This document shows positions 47,160-59,327 of a stretch of 64,000 nt of DNA, piece after piece (positions within the stretch are counted from its first letter, which is position 1; each line of letters starts with the position of its first letter). The position numbers and the translations under genes are program-made. This stretch comes from Atherix ibis (lineage: Eukaryota; Arthropoda; Insecta; Diptera; Athericidae). The notes under the pieces are model-generated. The model saw only the letters and a program-made list of their open reading frames with translations. It was not told where the DNA came from and ran no database searches. The stretch is taken from assembly GCA_958298945.1 (NCBI GenBank), contig OY282606.1, positions 90,031,696-90,095,695 on the forward strand. Reading direction: 5' to 3'.

Positions 47160-49560
47160 ATTATAGCGCTAAGTATAAATTGTCAGATCCTAATGAAACT
47201 CGTTCAATTTTTTTGATTAAATCAGCCTTCTTAAATCACTTTCAATGAACTCTATGGATTGCTACAAGACAAATATTATCGCAAAAAAAAAACAAACGCA
47301 CCCTCTACGAAAAACTGACGGAACCTGGACCAAAACGGACACACATAAAACATACGATTTTGCTCGATACTTTTCACGAACATTAGTCCACATGTGAATT
47401 ATCTATTCTCTTATCCATGAGCCTTCCCCAAAAGCCAATCACTCCTTCCGAAATTGCCTATTTAATAAAACTCCTTCCCAAAAACAAAGTTCCTGTCTAT
47501 GATCATATCACCTCTAATATACTCCAACAACTTCCTAAAATACCAATAGTATTCCTTGCTACACTATATGACTCCCTCCTTCGAGTAACATATTTTCCAA
47601 TCCTCTGGAAATTTTTCATTATAAAGATTATCCCAAAACCCAACTTTTCCATGTGTTTCTTTAGAAAGCAAATAGAACCTTAGAAAGAAAAGAGAACTGT
47701 CGTTGTGTACTTCTTGATATAACCCAATCTTTTGAAAGAGTTTACCACCCGGCCTTAATCTAAAAACTTAAGAGGATTCTCCCTTCAATGTATTTTCTGG
47801 TCCTAAAATCATTCCTCTCGAACCTCCGATATTGGCTGGTATTCCACCGGGACGTTTACTTGGGCCCATCCTCTACAACATTTATACATCGGATATCTCT
47901 TTTCAATACCTCCTTTGATACATACGCCGATGATACGGCCTGTCTTTCTTATAGGAAAAATCACTAATATGTTTGAGAAATTCTCCAAACCCAAATCCAA
48001 AACCTACAAACTGGTTTACCAGGTGGAGAGTTAAAGTTAATGAATGTAAATTTACACACGTGACTTTTACCTTCCGCCATGAACCATATCCTCCCATATA
48101 TACCTTTAATGGCACCGAGATAATACAACACTAGAACTGAATAAACACTTGATATGGAACCAATATACAAGACTTAAAAGACAAAAATTAAAAAGACGAT
48201 ACCTTCAGCTACCTCGATTTCTAAACTCACTATAGTTTAATAGTACTTTTATAGAATCCCCTACTGAAACCCATATGGACTTACGAACTAGAACTCTGAT
48301 TCTGCCTTCCAATTTCCGTCGAATTCAATCCCCTCAATCAAAAATACTCCGTAAATTTGTTGACGCTACAATTTACCAGGTGTATAACCTTAAATCCGCT
48401 GTTTTTTAGTTAAAAAAACACATATTTCTTTATAGAAAGCAAAAACAAATTTATTCAAAGTAATTTCCCTCGCTAGCTACACATTTTCCCCATCTCTCGA
48501 GTAATTTGTGGATACCACCCCAAAAAAATCCTTCTCTTTCTAGGCAAACCACTCATCAAGTCATTTTCGGACGTCTTCGTAAGAATGAAAGTGCTCAGCT
48601 TGTCATATCTTTGTTGATAATCCGTCCTTTTACCACGCAGAGCATGGTGCAATTTGATCAGTTGTTGGTAGGCATTGACAGTTTCACCACGTTTCAACAT
48701 ATCATAGACGACAATACCCTGCTGATCCCATCAAACGCACAGTATCGTCTTCCGCCCGAAGCGATTTGGTCTTGGGGAAGATGTTGATGGTTGGCTGGGA
48801 TCAACACAACGATTTCTTTCGTTTAGGATTCTCGAAATATATCCACTTTTCATCGCCTGTCACAATCCGATCCACGAACAACTTTCTTTTTTGTCTGGCG
48901 AGCAAGATTTCGCATGTGTTGTGACGTCGCTCCATCTGTCTATCGTTCAATTCATGCGGCACCCATTTTCCGATCTTTTCAATCTTCCCCATAGCACGCA
49001 GACGCATGGAAATGGTTGGTTGAGTAACACCCCATTGCTCCGTGAGCATTTATTGCGATTGGATATCGTCTTTATCAAAAAGAGCCTGCAATTGATGGTC
49101 CTCAACCTTCCTAGACCGATTTTCAAGCATTGAGCTTAATGCGCTCACTCACGCCATTTATGACCAAACAGCGGATTTAAGCTTATACTCCTGGTATATT
49201 TGCAATAACGTTATTTATCGTGATCTTGGAGTCCTATTTATTTTTGATGTATCTGTCTTTTATTATAAAAAGTTCTATTCCCATATCTTCTATCATACTA
49301 ATCGTCTTGTTCAAGAACTATCCTCCACTTCTTTCCCTAGAAACACCCATCGAAGACTTAATAGTCACTCATCATGTGATTTATTAAAATACTAAGTCTT
49401 AACATAAGCACAAGGTAACAGGTAAAGCTTCAATAGATGTTTACTCCCTACAACCATTTATGTTAATTATTACTATTATATAAATCTGGTTGCTATTATG
49501 TGTCGTCCAATTATCAGTTTGAATTTCTAATGTAAAAATTGTAACAAATAATTAAATTTA
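47160..49560 (+). mobile_element. Jockey-type element, heavily decayed, interrupted by mariner
   Basis: The linker part KTDGTWTKTDTHKTYDFARY is near 47320. The RT start is at 47417-47683 (SLPQKPITPSEIAYLIKLLP, then KVPVYDHITSNILQQLP and IIKIIPKPN). Later pieces are AGIPPGRLLGPILYNIYT near 47840, YADDTACL near 47926 and FTRWRVKVNECKFTHVTFTF near 48017. The C-terminal part is split at 48375 by mariner M4 and resumes at 49195. The 3' UTR has GAAACACCCATCGAAGACTT and GTTTACTCCC. Deletions and shifts are numerous. Confidence 0.8.
48376..49194 (-). mobile_element. Mariner M4 copy, internally deleted, with intact ends
   Basis: An 819-bp element with inverted repeats starting CCAGGTGTATAACCTTAAAT (left) and CCAGGAGTATAAGCTTAAAT (right, reverse complement), flanked by TA at 48374-48375 and 49195-49196. 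The minus strand encodes parts of the transposase: VTQPTISMRLRAMGKIEKIG and VPHELNDRQMERRHN, then RIVTGDEKWIYFENPKRKKS with the first Asp (49049-48801). MLKRGETVNAYQQLIKLHHA comes at 48700-48473. The C-terminal third and the N-terminus are deleted. Joining the flanks restores a jockey reading (FVDATIY against IVNAPFY in the copy at 1.05 kb). Confidence 0.88.
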
Positions 49561-50274
49561 CTAGTTTTTATGTAACATTAAATAAATTTCAAAAAAAAAA
49601 TTAACCTCTTTTATATAAAATGTCATTGATCGACTTTCATATTATCATCTCAAAAGATTTTTAAAAATTATCCACAACTAGTAGTTATAAGTTCATAAAA
49701 CTAAAATATTTAAAAGGTTATGAAAAATCAATGGCCAACTGACCAGAAAAGATAAATTAAAGCTGTCCACGGTCAATTCCGTACTATTATTTTTTTTCTT
49801 CATATTATTAAAAAATAAAATAAAATAAGATATGAAGATAAATAATTGACATTGAAATGTTGTGTTATTGAGTTTCTGAAAAATCCAGTTTCAACCAAAA
49901 CTGGAATTTGGAGATGTTTTTATCATATAAAATTATATAATTGCTAGGAAAATAAATATTCAAGCTTTGCTTAAGCTATTTTGGAAATTAAAATTCAGCA
50001 CATAATCTTTGTTTTTATTATAGATGCAAAGGAAATGAATAATGTAAATTTTTCTTCCTATTAAGAATACGATTTGCAGATTTTTCGAAAGTTAAAAAAA
50101 AAACTTGTTTACGTGAGTATGAGTAATATCTAACTTTATATAGTCGTAGATCTATTTTTCAGAGAGTACACCTTTAGAGAGTAAATGACTTATAGCTTTC
50201 ATGTGATCAAAATTAACAGTTAAATATTTGAGGAACTATTAAAATCTTATAAGAAATAAATGATTAAGATAATA
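49561..50274. other. No gene seen
   Basis: AT-rich spacer between the jockey element and the next mariner; nothing recognisable. Confidence 0.55.
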
Positions 50275-51456
50275 CGAGGGTCATTCAACAAGTACTTAGC
50301 CTCACCGCCCGATGGAACTGGTGTCACAAAAAAACATCTGCTTTTACCATCGTGCAGTACATTCTTTTAGTAGCCTACTGTCAAAGTTTCAGTCGATTCC
50401 CTTCATTAGTTTTGTTTTGAGAGCCTTTGAAAGCGAGCGTGTCGGTCGGTTGCACAAAAATGGAAAAAGAACAATATCGTTCGCTGATTAGATTCTTGTT
50501 TTTGGAAGGGAAAACGCGCAGCGAAATCAAAGATCGCTTGGATGCTGTGTTTGGTGACTCTTCTCCTTCGATGGCGATCGTCAAGAATTGGTTCAACGAG
50601 TTTGTTCGTGGCCGCACGTGGGTTTTTGATGAGCCACGCCCAGGTGCCCCACAAACGGCTGCTACGGAAGAAAACGTTAAAAAAGTCCACGATCTCGTGT
50701 TGACAGACCGTCGATTGAAGGTTCACGAGATAGTTGAGACTGTGGGCATCGCAGTAGGAACGGTGCATCATATTCAACACAAAGAACTGGACATGAGAAA
50801 GCTGCCGGCGCGATGGGTGCCGCGTTTGCTCACCGGAAAGCAAGCGCAACCGAACAGTCGAAACAGTGGACTTCACTCGGCGTACGTGCTCCGAAGAAGG
50901 CGAAGACTGTTCGATCGGCCGGAATGGTGATGGCCACCGTTTTCTGGGATTCACAAGGTGTGATCCACATCGATTACCTCGAGAAGGGTAAAACAATCAC
51001 AAGGCGCTACTATGCTGACTTATTGGGCCGATTTGACATCGAATTGAAGAAAAAGCGGCCCCGCTTTGCGAAGAAAAAAGTGCTGTTCCACCACGACAAC
51101 GCGCCGGCTCACACCCCCGCCGTCGCCATGGCCAAATTGGTCGAATTGCGCTACGAATTGCTGCCCCACCCACCGTACTCTCCAGATTTGGCCCCCTGTG
51201 ACTACTTTTTGTTTCCAAACCTGAAAAAATCACTCGCCGGGAATAGATTTGGGTCGAATGAGGAGGTCATCGTCACCACGGAGGCCTATTTTGCTTCCCT
51301 CGAGAAAATGTATTTTTTGGACGGGTTCAAAAAAGTTAGAGCATCGCTGGGCCAAGTGTATCGAGCTTGAAGGAGATTATGTGGGAAAATAAATTGCCAC
51401 CTTTCCAAAATTTTCGTTTTTCTTTTGTAGGCTAAGTACTTGTTGAATAACACTCG
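50275..51456 (+). mobile_element. Mariner M3 copy with intact ends and an internal deletion
   Basis: The inverted repeats begin CGAGGGTCATTCAACAAGTA (left) and CGAGTGTTATTCAACAAGTA (right, reverse complement), flanked by TA at 50273-50274 and 51457-51458. At 1182 bp it is slightly shorter than a full mariner. The internal sequence is G+C-richer than its flanks and has few lesions, so the insertion seems fairly young. Confidence 0.9.
50460..51370 (+). pseudogene. Mariner transposase lacking the first catalytic domain
   Basis: ATG at 50460 starts MEKEQYRSLIRFLFLEGKTR. The DNA-binding half follows (WFNEFVRGRTWVFDEPRPGA, then VKKVHDLVLTDRRLKVHEIV) to RKLPARWVPRLLT near 50832. There a deletion of roughly 60-70 codons, judged against the copy at 17 kb, removes the VTVDETW block with the first Asp and shifts the frame. 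The rest, 50843-51370, is open: KQWTSLGVRAPKKAKTVRSA, VMATVFWDSQGVIHIDYLE, LFHHDNAPAHT (second Asp) and YSPDLAPCDYFLFPNLKK (third Asp, 34 residues on). It could bind ends at most, and only if the N-terminal part is expressed. Confidence 0.9.
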
Positions 51457-52480
51457 TAAATACTAAGTGGATCCCCAACAAAAAAAATGATACATACTCT
51501 GCTTAATATTGAAAAGCGCCAAATTTTCTGTTTTAAGACTAGAAAAAATACTGATCTATCGGTAAAAGAAGTGTGGCAGAAAATTAATACGACTGTTAGG
51601 AATAATTTTGTTAGAATTTTTTTGGTCATAATTAGGAATAATTTTGTTAGAATTTTTTTGGTCGCGTACTTTTAACTAAATTTTTCTGGAATTTTTATGG
51701 TAATTACATAGAAGGTATGGTAAAAAAGTACTTTTATTTATATGCATTAATATTATCCTGTTTAAAGTAGTTAGTTCTCTTAGGTAGGTATTCATCAGCG
51801 GGGGTGTTGTTTCCACTTTCCGGGCATGGTTGCCCGATCTGATGCCAATAATCTTTTTTTTAAGGCTACTAAGAACTGCCTTATAAAAAATTTGCTTGAA
51901 TATATATTCGAGAGGCAACAATTTATCATAAGTTCTTTATTTTCATTAGTTTTCGATATTAAAAACCTTCTTGATTTTAAAGACGCTCTAATTAGGTCGT
52001 AATTTATATCCGTGACTTAAATAAGCTGAACCCAAAATTTTATGGCACATTATTGCTGTCAATTTTTCTGTGCAATTTTTTGTAATGCACTACAAAAACA
52101 CAACTTTACTAATCACGCTTCTATAGAGTCTCTTCTAGGAGGGACTAAAATGGAAGTCTAAAATTGAGGCAAAATCTGCAATGTTGCCAGATCGTCAAGT
52201 CTCATTATTTTTCTGACACATCTCCTCAATCTGTAGCCGCCAAGGCTTTGTATAACAAAAATTTTAAAAAAATTTCATTATTCAGATAAAATTTTGAATA
52301 AATTGCAATTGAAGATAACAAATCGAAAAATCGAGGTTAAGAAATATGTTTTGCTTAAAAATTTACTCCTGAAAATAAATGTCTAGCAATTATCTATGGT
52401 ATTTAAAAAAATCTACTACTGGTTACTTAGTGTTTGAATTTTAAATATTTTTACATCCTTTAAAATATATCTTATAGCAA
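51457..52480. other. No gene seen
   Basis: Spacer with a 32-bp direct duplication at 51596-51663 (listed separately) and short frames only. Confidence 0.5.
51596..51663. repeat. Perfect 32-bp tandem duplication, period 36
   Basis: The units 51596-51627 and 51632-51663 are identical, both beginning TTAGGAATAATTTTGTTAGA. They are separated by four bases. A simple local duplication. Confidence 0.85.
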
Positions 52481-52489
52481 AAATAATAT

Positions 52490-52960
52490 TAAGTAATGTC
52501 TGTATTACAGCCCAAAATATGCACAAAACTCTTAAAAAATTACCTCAAAAAATTTGAAACCTACAAGGCATTGTCATTAACTCTATGCTTTCTATATATG
52601 TGGTCTTCAGCAATGAGGCTTATTTCTAAATCAGTGGATACGTTCATTACAAAAATTGCCACACATGAGTTTCTAAACTGTTAAGAATCTATTCTATTCG
52701 GGAAACTGACCGTCTGATATGGATTGTGTTCTGAAGTTTTCATTGGCTACTATACCGTTACCGTCAATTTTGAGCTTAAAAATTATAATCTAAACTATAT
52801 GTGGTTTTATTAAACCAAAAGTTTCCAGATCACGTCATTTCGAAATTTGATGATGTTAATCGGCCTCCAAGATCGTGCGATTTGACGCCGTTTGACTTTT
52901 TCTTGTATGGCTGAATAAAAACAAATAATTTTCTAACTTTAGAGTATTTAAAAACTAACC
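52490..52960 (+). repeat. Repeat unit with DD41D-type transposase tail, isolated copy
   Basis: Contains two parts, called B (52490-52760, including ACAAGGCATTGTCATTAACT) and A (52761-52960). In part A the plus strand reads FPDHVISKFDDVNRPPRSCD then LTPFDFFLYG, which resembles the third-Asp region of DD41D-type transposases. The same two parts form an array at 56.9-57.8 kb. The frame 52496-52684 lies in B and matches no known protein. Confidence 0.7.
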
Positions 52961-54795
52961 ATTTAAAAATTTCTATACGTTTTCTTTGATAGTGCATCCT
53001 TTTTTTTTAAATAAATTTTGTAGATAAATCAAAATTCATTTTAAAATTTTTAATATAAAAATTTCCAACAATAAAAAAAATTCATATAATTCACAAATGT
53101 GCACTGTAGATGGATATTATCTGAAAATTAATAATATCCAAATATCTTTTACGATAATCTCTATACTTATTAGTTATAATGGAAAAGAAAACTAAATATA
53201 TAAATTTTCTAATAGTTAATGAGAGTAAATTGAAGAAAAAAAACTTTCACTCTTCGAGATATCATATCAATCTATTTATTATGGAATATTTTCTTTTGCA
53301 TTTATTAAAATTTTTGTAACGAAAAAATACAATGTTCTCATATTTAATAATTATTTTGAAATTTTTGGTTATGGTTAAAAGTAAAAAATATTTATAGCAA
53401 TACTAATATCTGAACTTTGGTAATTGATATAGTATGACGGATATCGCGTGTATAATATACGGAAATATTCGATAGAGTAGTCTGCATTGACCTCAAAACT
53501 TTTTGAAGGTCCTGATGATCTTCTTTATGCGAGCAGAATCAGTTTGTATAATTTTTTATATATTTGTCATTGACTCCAAAAAAATTTGAGTAGATATAAT
53601 TGAAAAGTGAATGTACCAAAAAAAATTTTTTTTTAAAATCATAATTTTAAATTATTTTATTTAGAAAAATTTTCCTCATCTTAAATCTGTGTTAAAGATC
53701 AAATTTTCTTCATTTTCCTAATTAAACAATATTGAAAACTTAACTGCTCAAAATTGAAATTGTCAAAAAATGAATTAATTTTAAAAAAGATTTTTTTAAA
53801 AAATATTATATAAGAGAATTGGACACATTCTATTTATACAAATCTGTGGGGGGGGGGGGGGGTAAGAAAAGAGGAAAATTATATTTTTAATTTATTTATA
53901 ATTTATTGCTTTCAAAACTTTTATTTGTTAATTATTTATTTTCCGTATGCTGTGCTTATAATTTAGTATATATTCTTTTATATACACGAATAAATTTATT
54001 AATTTAAATATTATAAATTTAACACAAAACTGATTAAATCTGATTTAAATAGAAGAAATATATTTGTATTTTTAGTGAATTTTTTTTGTATTTCTATTAT
54101 ATTATATTAGTTACACTGTTTGTATATCATATGTTTTTTTTTTATAATTTAATTTAATCATTTCGAAATTTGTAAGCTTTAGTTTAAATAACATTGTGTG
54201 AAGAAATCTTTATAAGAAAGTATTTTCAGATTTGATTTAAAAAAATATATATTTAAACACATAAAATATTTTTATCTTTTATTTTATTTATATATTTTAA
54301 TATATTTTTTTTTAATTCACCAAAAACAAATCAATTTTTTTTTTATAAACTAAATGATAGTTATTTTAATTGTTGAGAGTATAATTCAATTAATTTTAAT
54401 ATCTTTTTAAATAGTAATGCAAAAAAAAACTGTACTTTTATAAAATTCCGTATATATGTTATTTTTGAATACAATAATTATAAAGTTTATACTTCTTGAT
54501 TTTTATTAATTATATTTGTTTTTTTTTGGTAATCTTGGTTGAAATATTCACAACTTATCACAAGATCAAAGTTTGATTGCACAACATATAATTTTAGTTG
54601 TAAAAACTTAACGAAATTAATTTTTTTTTAAAAAAAACTCATATTCACTCTTAAAAATAAACAAATTTCAAACTTGATTGACGTACACAATTTAATAGAT
54701 TTTATTTATCACTAAAAAAAAAAAATCAATAAAAAAATTTTAATTACACAATCATACCTGTTATTACAGAGATTTCAAAAATAAACTAAATAAGA
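52961..54795. other. No gene seen; contains a run of 15 G
   Basis: Very AT-rich. An uninterrupted G15 tract lies at 53848-53862, unusual in this base composition. No frame of interest. Confidence 0.6.
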
Positions 54796-54799
54796 AAAC

Positions 54800-55006
54800 T
54801 TGAAGAGAGAAAGAGCTTTTTTAGATTATGTCTTCCGCTTACAACAACCGAATCACGACTTAGAGGGTCTTGAAAGTTGTACGCAAGATAATCTTTTCTG
54901 CTATCGTTATGGACGTTGCTTTCAACAACGATGTGGGGTACCTCAAGTTTTTGTTTTTGTATTGAAAGAAAAAGTGAAGAAACCAGAAAATGCCAAACAA
55001 CGATAG
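54800..55006 (+). CDS. Unrecognised short frame, 68 residues
   Basis: I do not recognise this. The frame (starting MKRERAFLDYVFRLQQPNHD) has a balanced amino-acid composition with five Cys (CTQDNLFCYRYGRC, then FQQRCGVP) and is less AT-rich than its neighbours. It could be an exon of an unseen gene, a decayed element or chance. No splice signals were judged convincing. Confidence 0.2.
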   Translation: MKRERAFLDYVFRLQQPNHDLEGLESCTQDNLFCYRYGRCFQQRCGVPQVFVFVLKEKVKKPENAKQR

Positions 55007-55009
55007 ACC

Positions 55010-56940
55010 GATTTGGAAATTATATAAAAAATAAAAATAAAAATACTTAAGTAACTTCGTATCCGAAGATTGAACGAATTTACTGCTTCGCTGAGTTATG
55101 ATTTCACCTTAACTACTAGCGAAGATATTCGGAGTTAAGGTAGTAATAATGTTTGTAATCATTTTATATGAAGTAGTAACAATAGCTTGTCTTTTTAATT
55201 AAAGAAAATTTACCTTACAAATTATACTAAAGGGTTATCAATTTTTGGTTCGGAAAGTACAGCTCTGTGCCATTTGAGAATTGTCAAAAATATTCAATGT
55301 AACATGTTTTTTTTATAATAGCATTTGCCATTTTATGTTATGGATAATTTAACTAATCATGATACTCGCATATAACAGAAGATGCGCCAATTTAGTGATG
55401 AAACAACAGTCTTTGGATTCTTCAGTGATAAGTTCAGTAAGCAAAATTGCCACATAAAATATGCTAAAAATCATCTGCAAGTGACTCTATAAGGAAGCCA
55501 TTGTATATGGTACAAGAAAAATGACTAGACTGACGTGAATTTTGGTTTGAAGGTGTCATTGTATTTATTTTAAGATGAAGAAGAAGAGGCCCAAAGGCTA
55601 TGGCCGTATGATCGGCGACTTTTTTTTTTATCTAAATTTGAAGATTTTCATCAAGACCAGATGTGCTTTAACAAAACGTCGCCAATTATTGTAGAAAAAT
55701 TTTCCATAAACGAGATTTGATGATGCAAATTCCGTTGGATATATAAAAGATCATATTTCTACGGACAATTTTTAAGTTTTAAACAATATCTGTCAAGTAA
55801 TGGACAAACTACAATGCAAAAGATGCGAAAAAATCATTAAACATTACCTCAAATAGATCGAGTTCTGCCAGATGTCTGTTGCCTACTATTAGAATATGAT
55901 ATTATACGTTTTGTATTATGGCAAGATATAAGCAATATAATAAAAAATATATTTTTTTTTAAATCTTAAATACAAATGTGCTTTTTTCAACTTTACTATG
56001 CAAACCATAAATTGGATAACTCCTTATTAGAAAAACGTAGATGTAATAGAGAGTTTACTTTGTATCTGATCCACGTATTCACATATTATTTGCAATAGAA
56101 ATTTATTTAATATCAAATTACTATACACTTTACTATATACACAGTAGTCAGATATGTAATTGCATTTTCCCCATTTAAATATTTGATCAAGTTTTCCCCA
56201 TTTTTTTTACCTTACAAGCATTTTTTTTTTGTAGATATTCCAAATGAGGAAAAATTCCGGTTACTTGTACTTTTAAGTAAGTAACTTTTCATATTTTTGT
56301 TCGTTGTTGTTTTGTTTTTCTTTTCTTTGTATTTATACAAAAAGAAGTGTTTATTTTTTAAATTGTTGTTATTTTTTCTACATGTCCGAATTTATAGTTT
56401 AAGAAAGAAAAAAAAAACACAAATTATACTAAATTATTACCGAAAGGCGAACAACATTTCGTATTTCCTAAGAAAATTGAAAGTATGTAAGCATTGAATT
56501 CTTTACAACTAACATAGTATATAGTTTCTTGATGATTTTTGCTTAACCAAAGTAATATTTTATTGGTAAATAAAAATTCTTGACATAATTTTACTTGACT
56601 GTATTAGCCAGTAACTAATATCGTATGGAAATAATTGTACATATTGCTAAATCTTAATTATTTCACTCTATATATTCCAACAAACACGAATGTTAAAGTA
56701 ATAAGTCCAGAAAATTAATACCAATAAAATCATGTGAAGAAATTTTATTTATATGCATATAATAGTTTGGAAAGTACAGCGAAATTATGTTATATCTGGA
56801 AAATATATATATTATTTTAGATTAAAAAAATTTCGTAATATGGGTTGCAATTTTTTCTAAAGATCATTTAACTGATTATACAGAGAAACTTGTTTGCGGA
56901 AAGAACAGTCTTTGGATTGTGTTGGCTCGTAATCCGTCAC
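55010..56940. other. No gene recognised
   Basis: AT-rich with short frames. The part 55380-55870 is less biased in composition and might hold a very old transposon, but no motif was clear enough to name. Confidence 0.45.
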
Positions 56941-57790
56941 CCTCAATTTTGAGCTTAAAAATTATAATCTAAACTATATGTGGTTTTATTAAAATGGCAC
57001 CACAAAAAACATAACACGACAAATATTTGTTTAAGTGCGCGAAAATTTCCAGAACATGTCATTTCGAAATTTGATCATATTAATCGGCCTCCAAGATCGT
57101 GCAATTTGATGCCGTTGGACTTTTTCTTGTATGGCTGAATAAAAACAGATAATTTTCAAACTTTAGAGCATTTAAAAACTAACAAAAATTAAGTAATGTC
57201 TGTATTACAGCCCAAAATATGCACCAAAATCATCAAAAATTACCACAAAAAATTTGAGACCTACAAGGCATTGTCATTAACTTTATGCTTTCTATATATG
57301 TGTTCTTCAGCGATGAAGATCAGTGGATACGGCTCATTTCTAAATCAGTGGATACGTTAATTATACAAATTGCCGTATATGAGTTTCTTAAAATTTGCAA
57401 GTAACTTTTAAGAATCTATTCTATTCGGGAAACTGATCGTCTCATATGGATTGTGTTCTGAAGTTTTCATTGGCTACTATACCGTTACCGTCAATTTTGA
57501 GCTTAAAAATTATAATCTACACTATATGTGGTTTTATTAAACCAAAAGTTTCCAGATCACGTAATTTCGAAATTTGATGATGTTAATGGGCCGCCAAGAT
57601 CGTGCGATTTGACGCCGTTGGACTTTTTCTTGTATGGCTGAATAAAAACAAATAATTTTCAAACTTTAGAGTATTTAAAATTAACATACATTAACATAGA
57701 TTAAAAATAACCTTAAAAAATACGAGACCTACAAGGTATTGTCATTAACTCTATGCTTTTTATATATGTGTATGTGTTAGTGCAATGTTC
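56941..57790 (+). repeat. Tandem array of the A and B repeat parts, unit about 545 bp
   Basis: The order is A (56941-57180), B (57185-57480), A (57481-57680), partial B (57690-57790). The phrase TCAATTTTGAGCTTAAAAAT recurs at 56945 and 57492. Both A parts encode the transposase-like tail: INRPPRSCNLMPLDFFLYG and VNGPPRSCDLTPLDFFLYG. The isolated copy at 52.5 kb has the order B then A. The array therefore repeats the end of a DD41D-type element with its flank. Confidence 0.75.
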
Positions 57791-57812
57791 AAGCTATATA
57801 AAATAATATATA

Positions 57813-59327
57813 CGAGGTCTGTTCAAAAAGTTTTGCGAATTTTTAATTTCCGCGGGTTAAGTATATTCGATTATCGATTTTTTGTGGCGTTCTGTTGGTC
57901 TCTCACTTTTGCCGATAAATTCGGCCATTTTGAATGTTCAGTTAATTTTTGACAGCTGCTTTGTCAGTTAATTTTTGACAAGCGAAAAAAAAACACGTGT
58001 TTTGGCCATTTTGAATGTTCAGTTAATTTTTGACAAGCAAAAAAAAAACACGTGTTTTAGCTCGTCTTCGATTTTTGCCCATTCCAGAAAATGAATCAAA
58101 GAATCTGTATAAAATTTTGTGTGAAAAATAAAATTAATTGTGCGGACGTATTCCGAATGTTGACTGTGCAACGTTTATCGGTGGTACAAAATGTTCGGAA
58201 AGCGTGCCGGACGCCCGAGCACGTCAACAACAGACGAAAACATTGATGAAGTAAAGAAAATACTCGTAGTATTGGCCAATCGGCGAATCACCGTTAGAGA
58301 AGTTGCTGAGGACTTAAACATATCGATTGCCTCGTGCCATTCGATTTTGGTCGTGAGATGGGTCGCCGCGAAATTCGTACCAAATTGCTTAGCAACTTCT
58401 CTAACGGTGATTCGCCGGACGCCCGAGCACGTCAACAACAGACGAAAACATTGATGAAGTAAAGAAAATACTCGCAGTATTGGCCAATCCGCGAATCACC
58501 GTTAGAGAAGTTGCTGAGGACTTAAAAATATCGATTGGCTCGTGCCATTCGATTTTTACCAATGATTCGGTCGTGAGATGGGTCGCCGCGAAATTCGTAC
58601 CAAATTGCTCAGTTTCGACAAAAAACAGCATCGCATTACATTGCTAAGAAGCTGTTGGACTCTGTCCGCGACGACCCAAATTTGCTCCAGAGGGTCATAA
58701 CTGGTCACGAATCATGGGTTTAACGTTACGACGTGGAAACCAAAGCTCAATAATCCCAATGAAAGCTGCCGCACGAGCCAAGACCGAAAAAAGCGCGCCA
58801 AGTTCGGTCGAATGTGAAGGTTTTGGTTACAGTTTTCTTCGATTGCAGGACCGTGGTACATCGTGAGTTCTTGCCACAGGCTATAACGGTCAATAAGGAA
58901 TATTACCTGCAACTTTTGCGCAAGTTGCGAAAAGCAATCCGCCAGAAACGTCCGAATTTGTAGAAGAACAAAAATTGGCTTTTGCCATTTTTGGCCCAAA
59001 AACAACATACTAGTAATGCCGCAGCCACCGTATTCTCCAGATCTGCCCCCCTGTGACTTTTTCTTGTTCCCAAAATTGAAGACCCCCTTGAAAGGACGAC
59101 GCTACGCTACGATTGAGGAGATAAAGACGGCATCGATCAAAGGAGGAGCTGAACAAGATCACAAAAAATAATTTTTTGAAGTGTTTCGAGAATTGGAAAA
59201 AACGTTGGCACAAGTGTATAATATCTGGTGGGGATTACTTTGAAGGAGACAAAATAGATATTCATGAATAAATAAATTATTTTTGAAAAAACACACAAAA
59301 TTCGCGATACTTTTTGAACAGACCTCG
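57813..59327 (+). mobile_element. Mariner M1 copy 4, with internal duplications
   Basis: Both inverted repeats are near-complete (CGAGGTCTGTTCAAAAAGTT left) and flanked by TA (57811-57812 and 59328-59329). The leader has a 55-bp tandem duplication (phrase CAGTTAATTTTTGACAAGC at 57965 and 58020). The DNA-binding region is duplicated: 58207-58380 recurs at 58415-58610. A 26-bp inverted piece of itself (58391-58416, complement of 58282-58307) lies at the joint. Later blocks match the other copies (LLDSVRDDPNLLQRVITGH with Asp to His in the first catalytic site; PDLPPCDFFLFPKLK with the third). The second block is deleted near 58983. Cannot encode an enzyme. Confidence 0.88.

Noticed and set aside
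50406..50996. 196-residue antisense frame over the M3 mariner
   Set aside because: It is the shadow of the transposase, whose sense-strand motifs are clear.
55540..55770. Possible DDE transposase trace with DEE and QDQ-like residues
   Set aside because: The match depended on choosing frames freely; no two neighbouring motifs held together.
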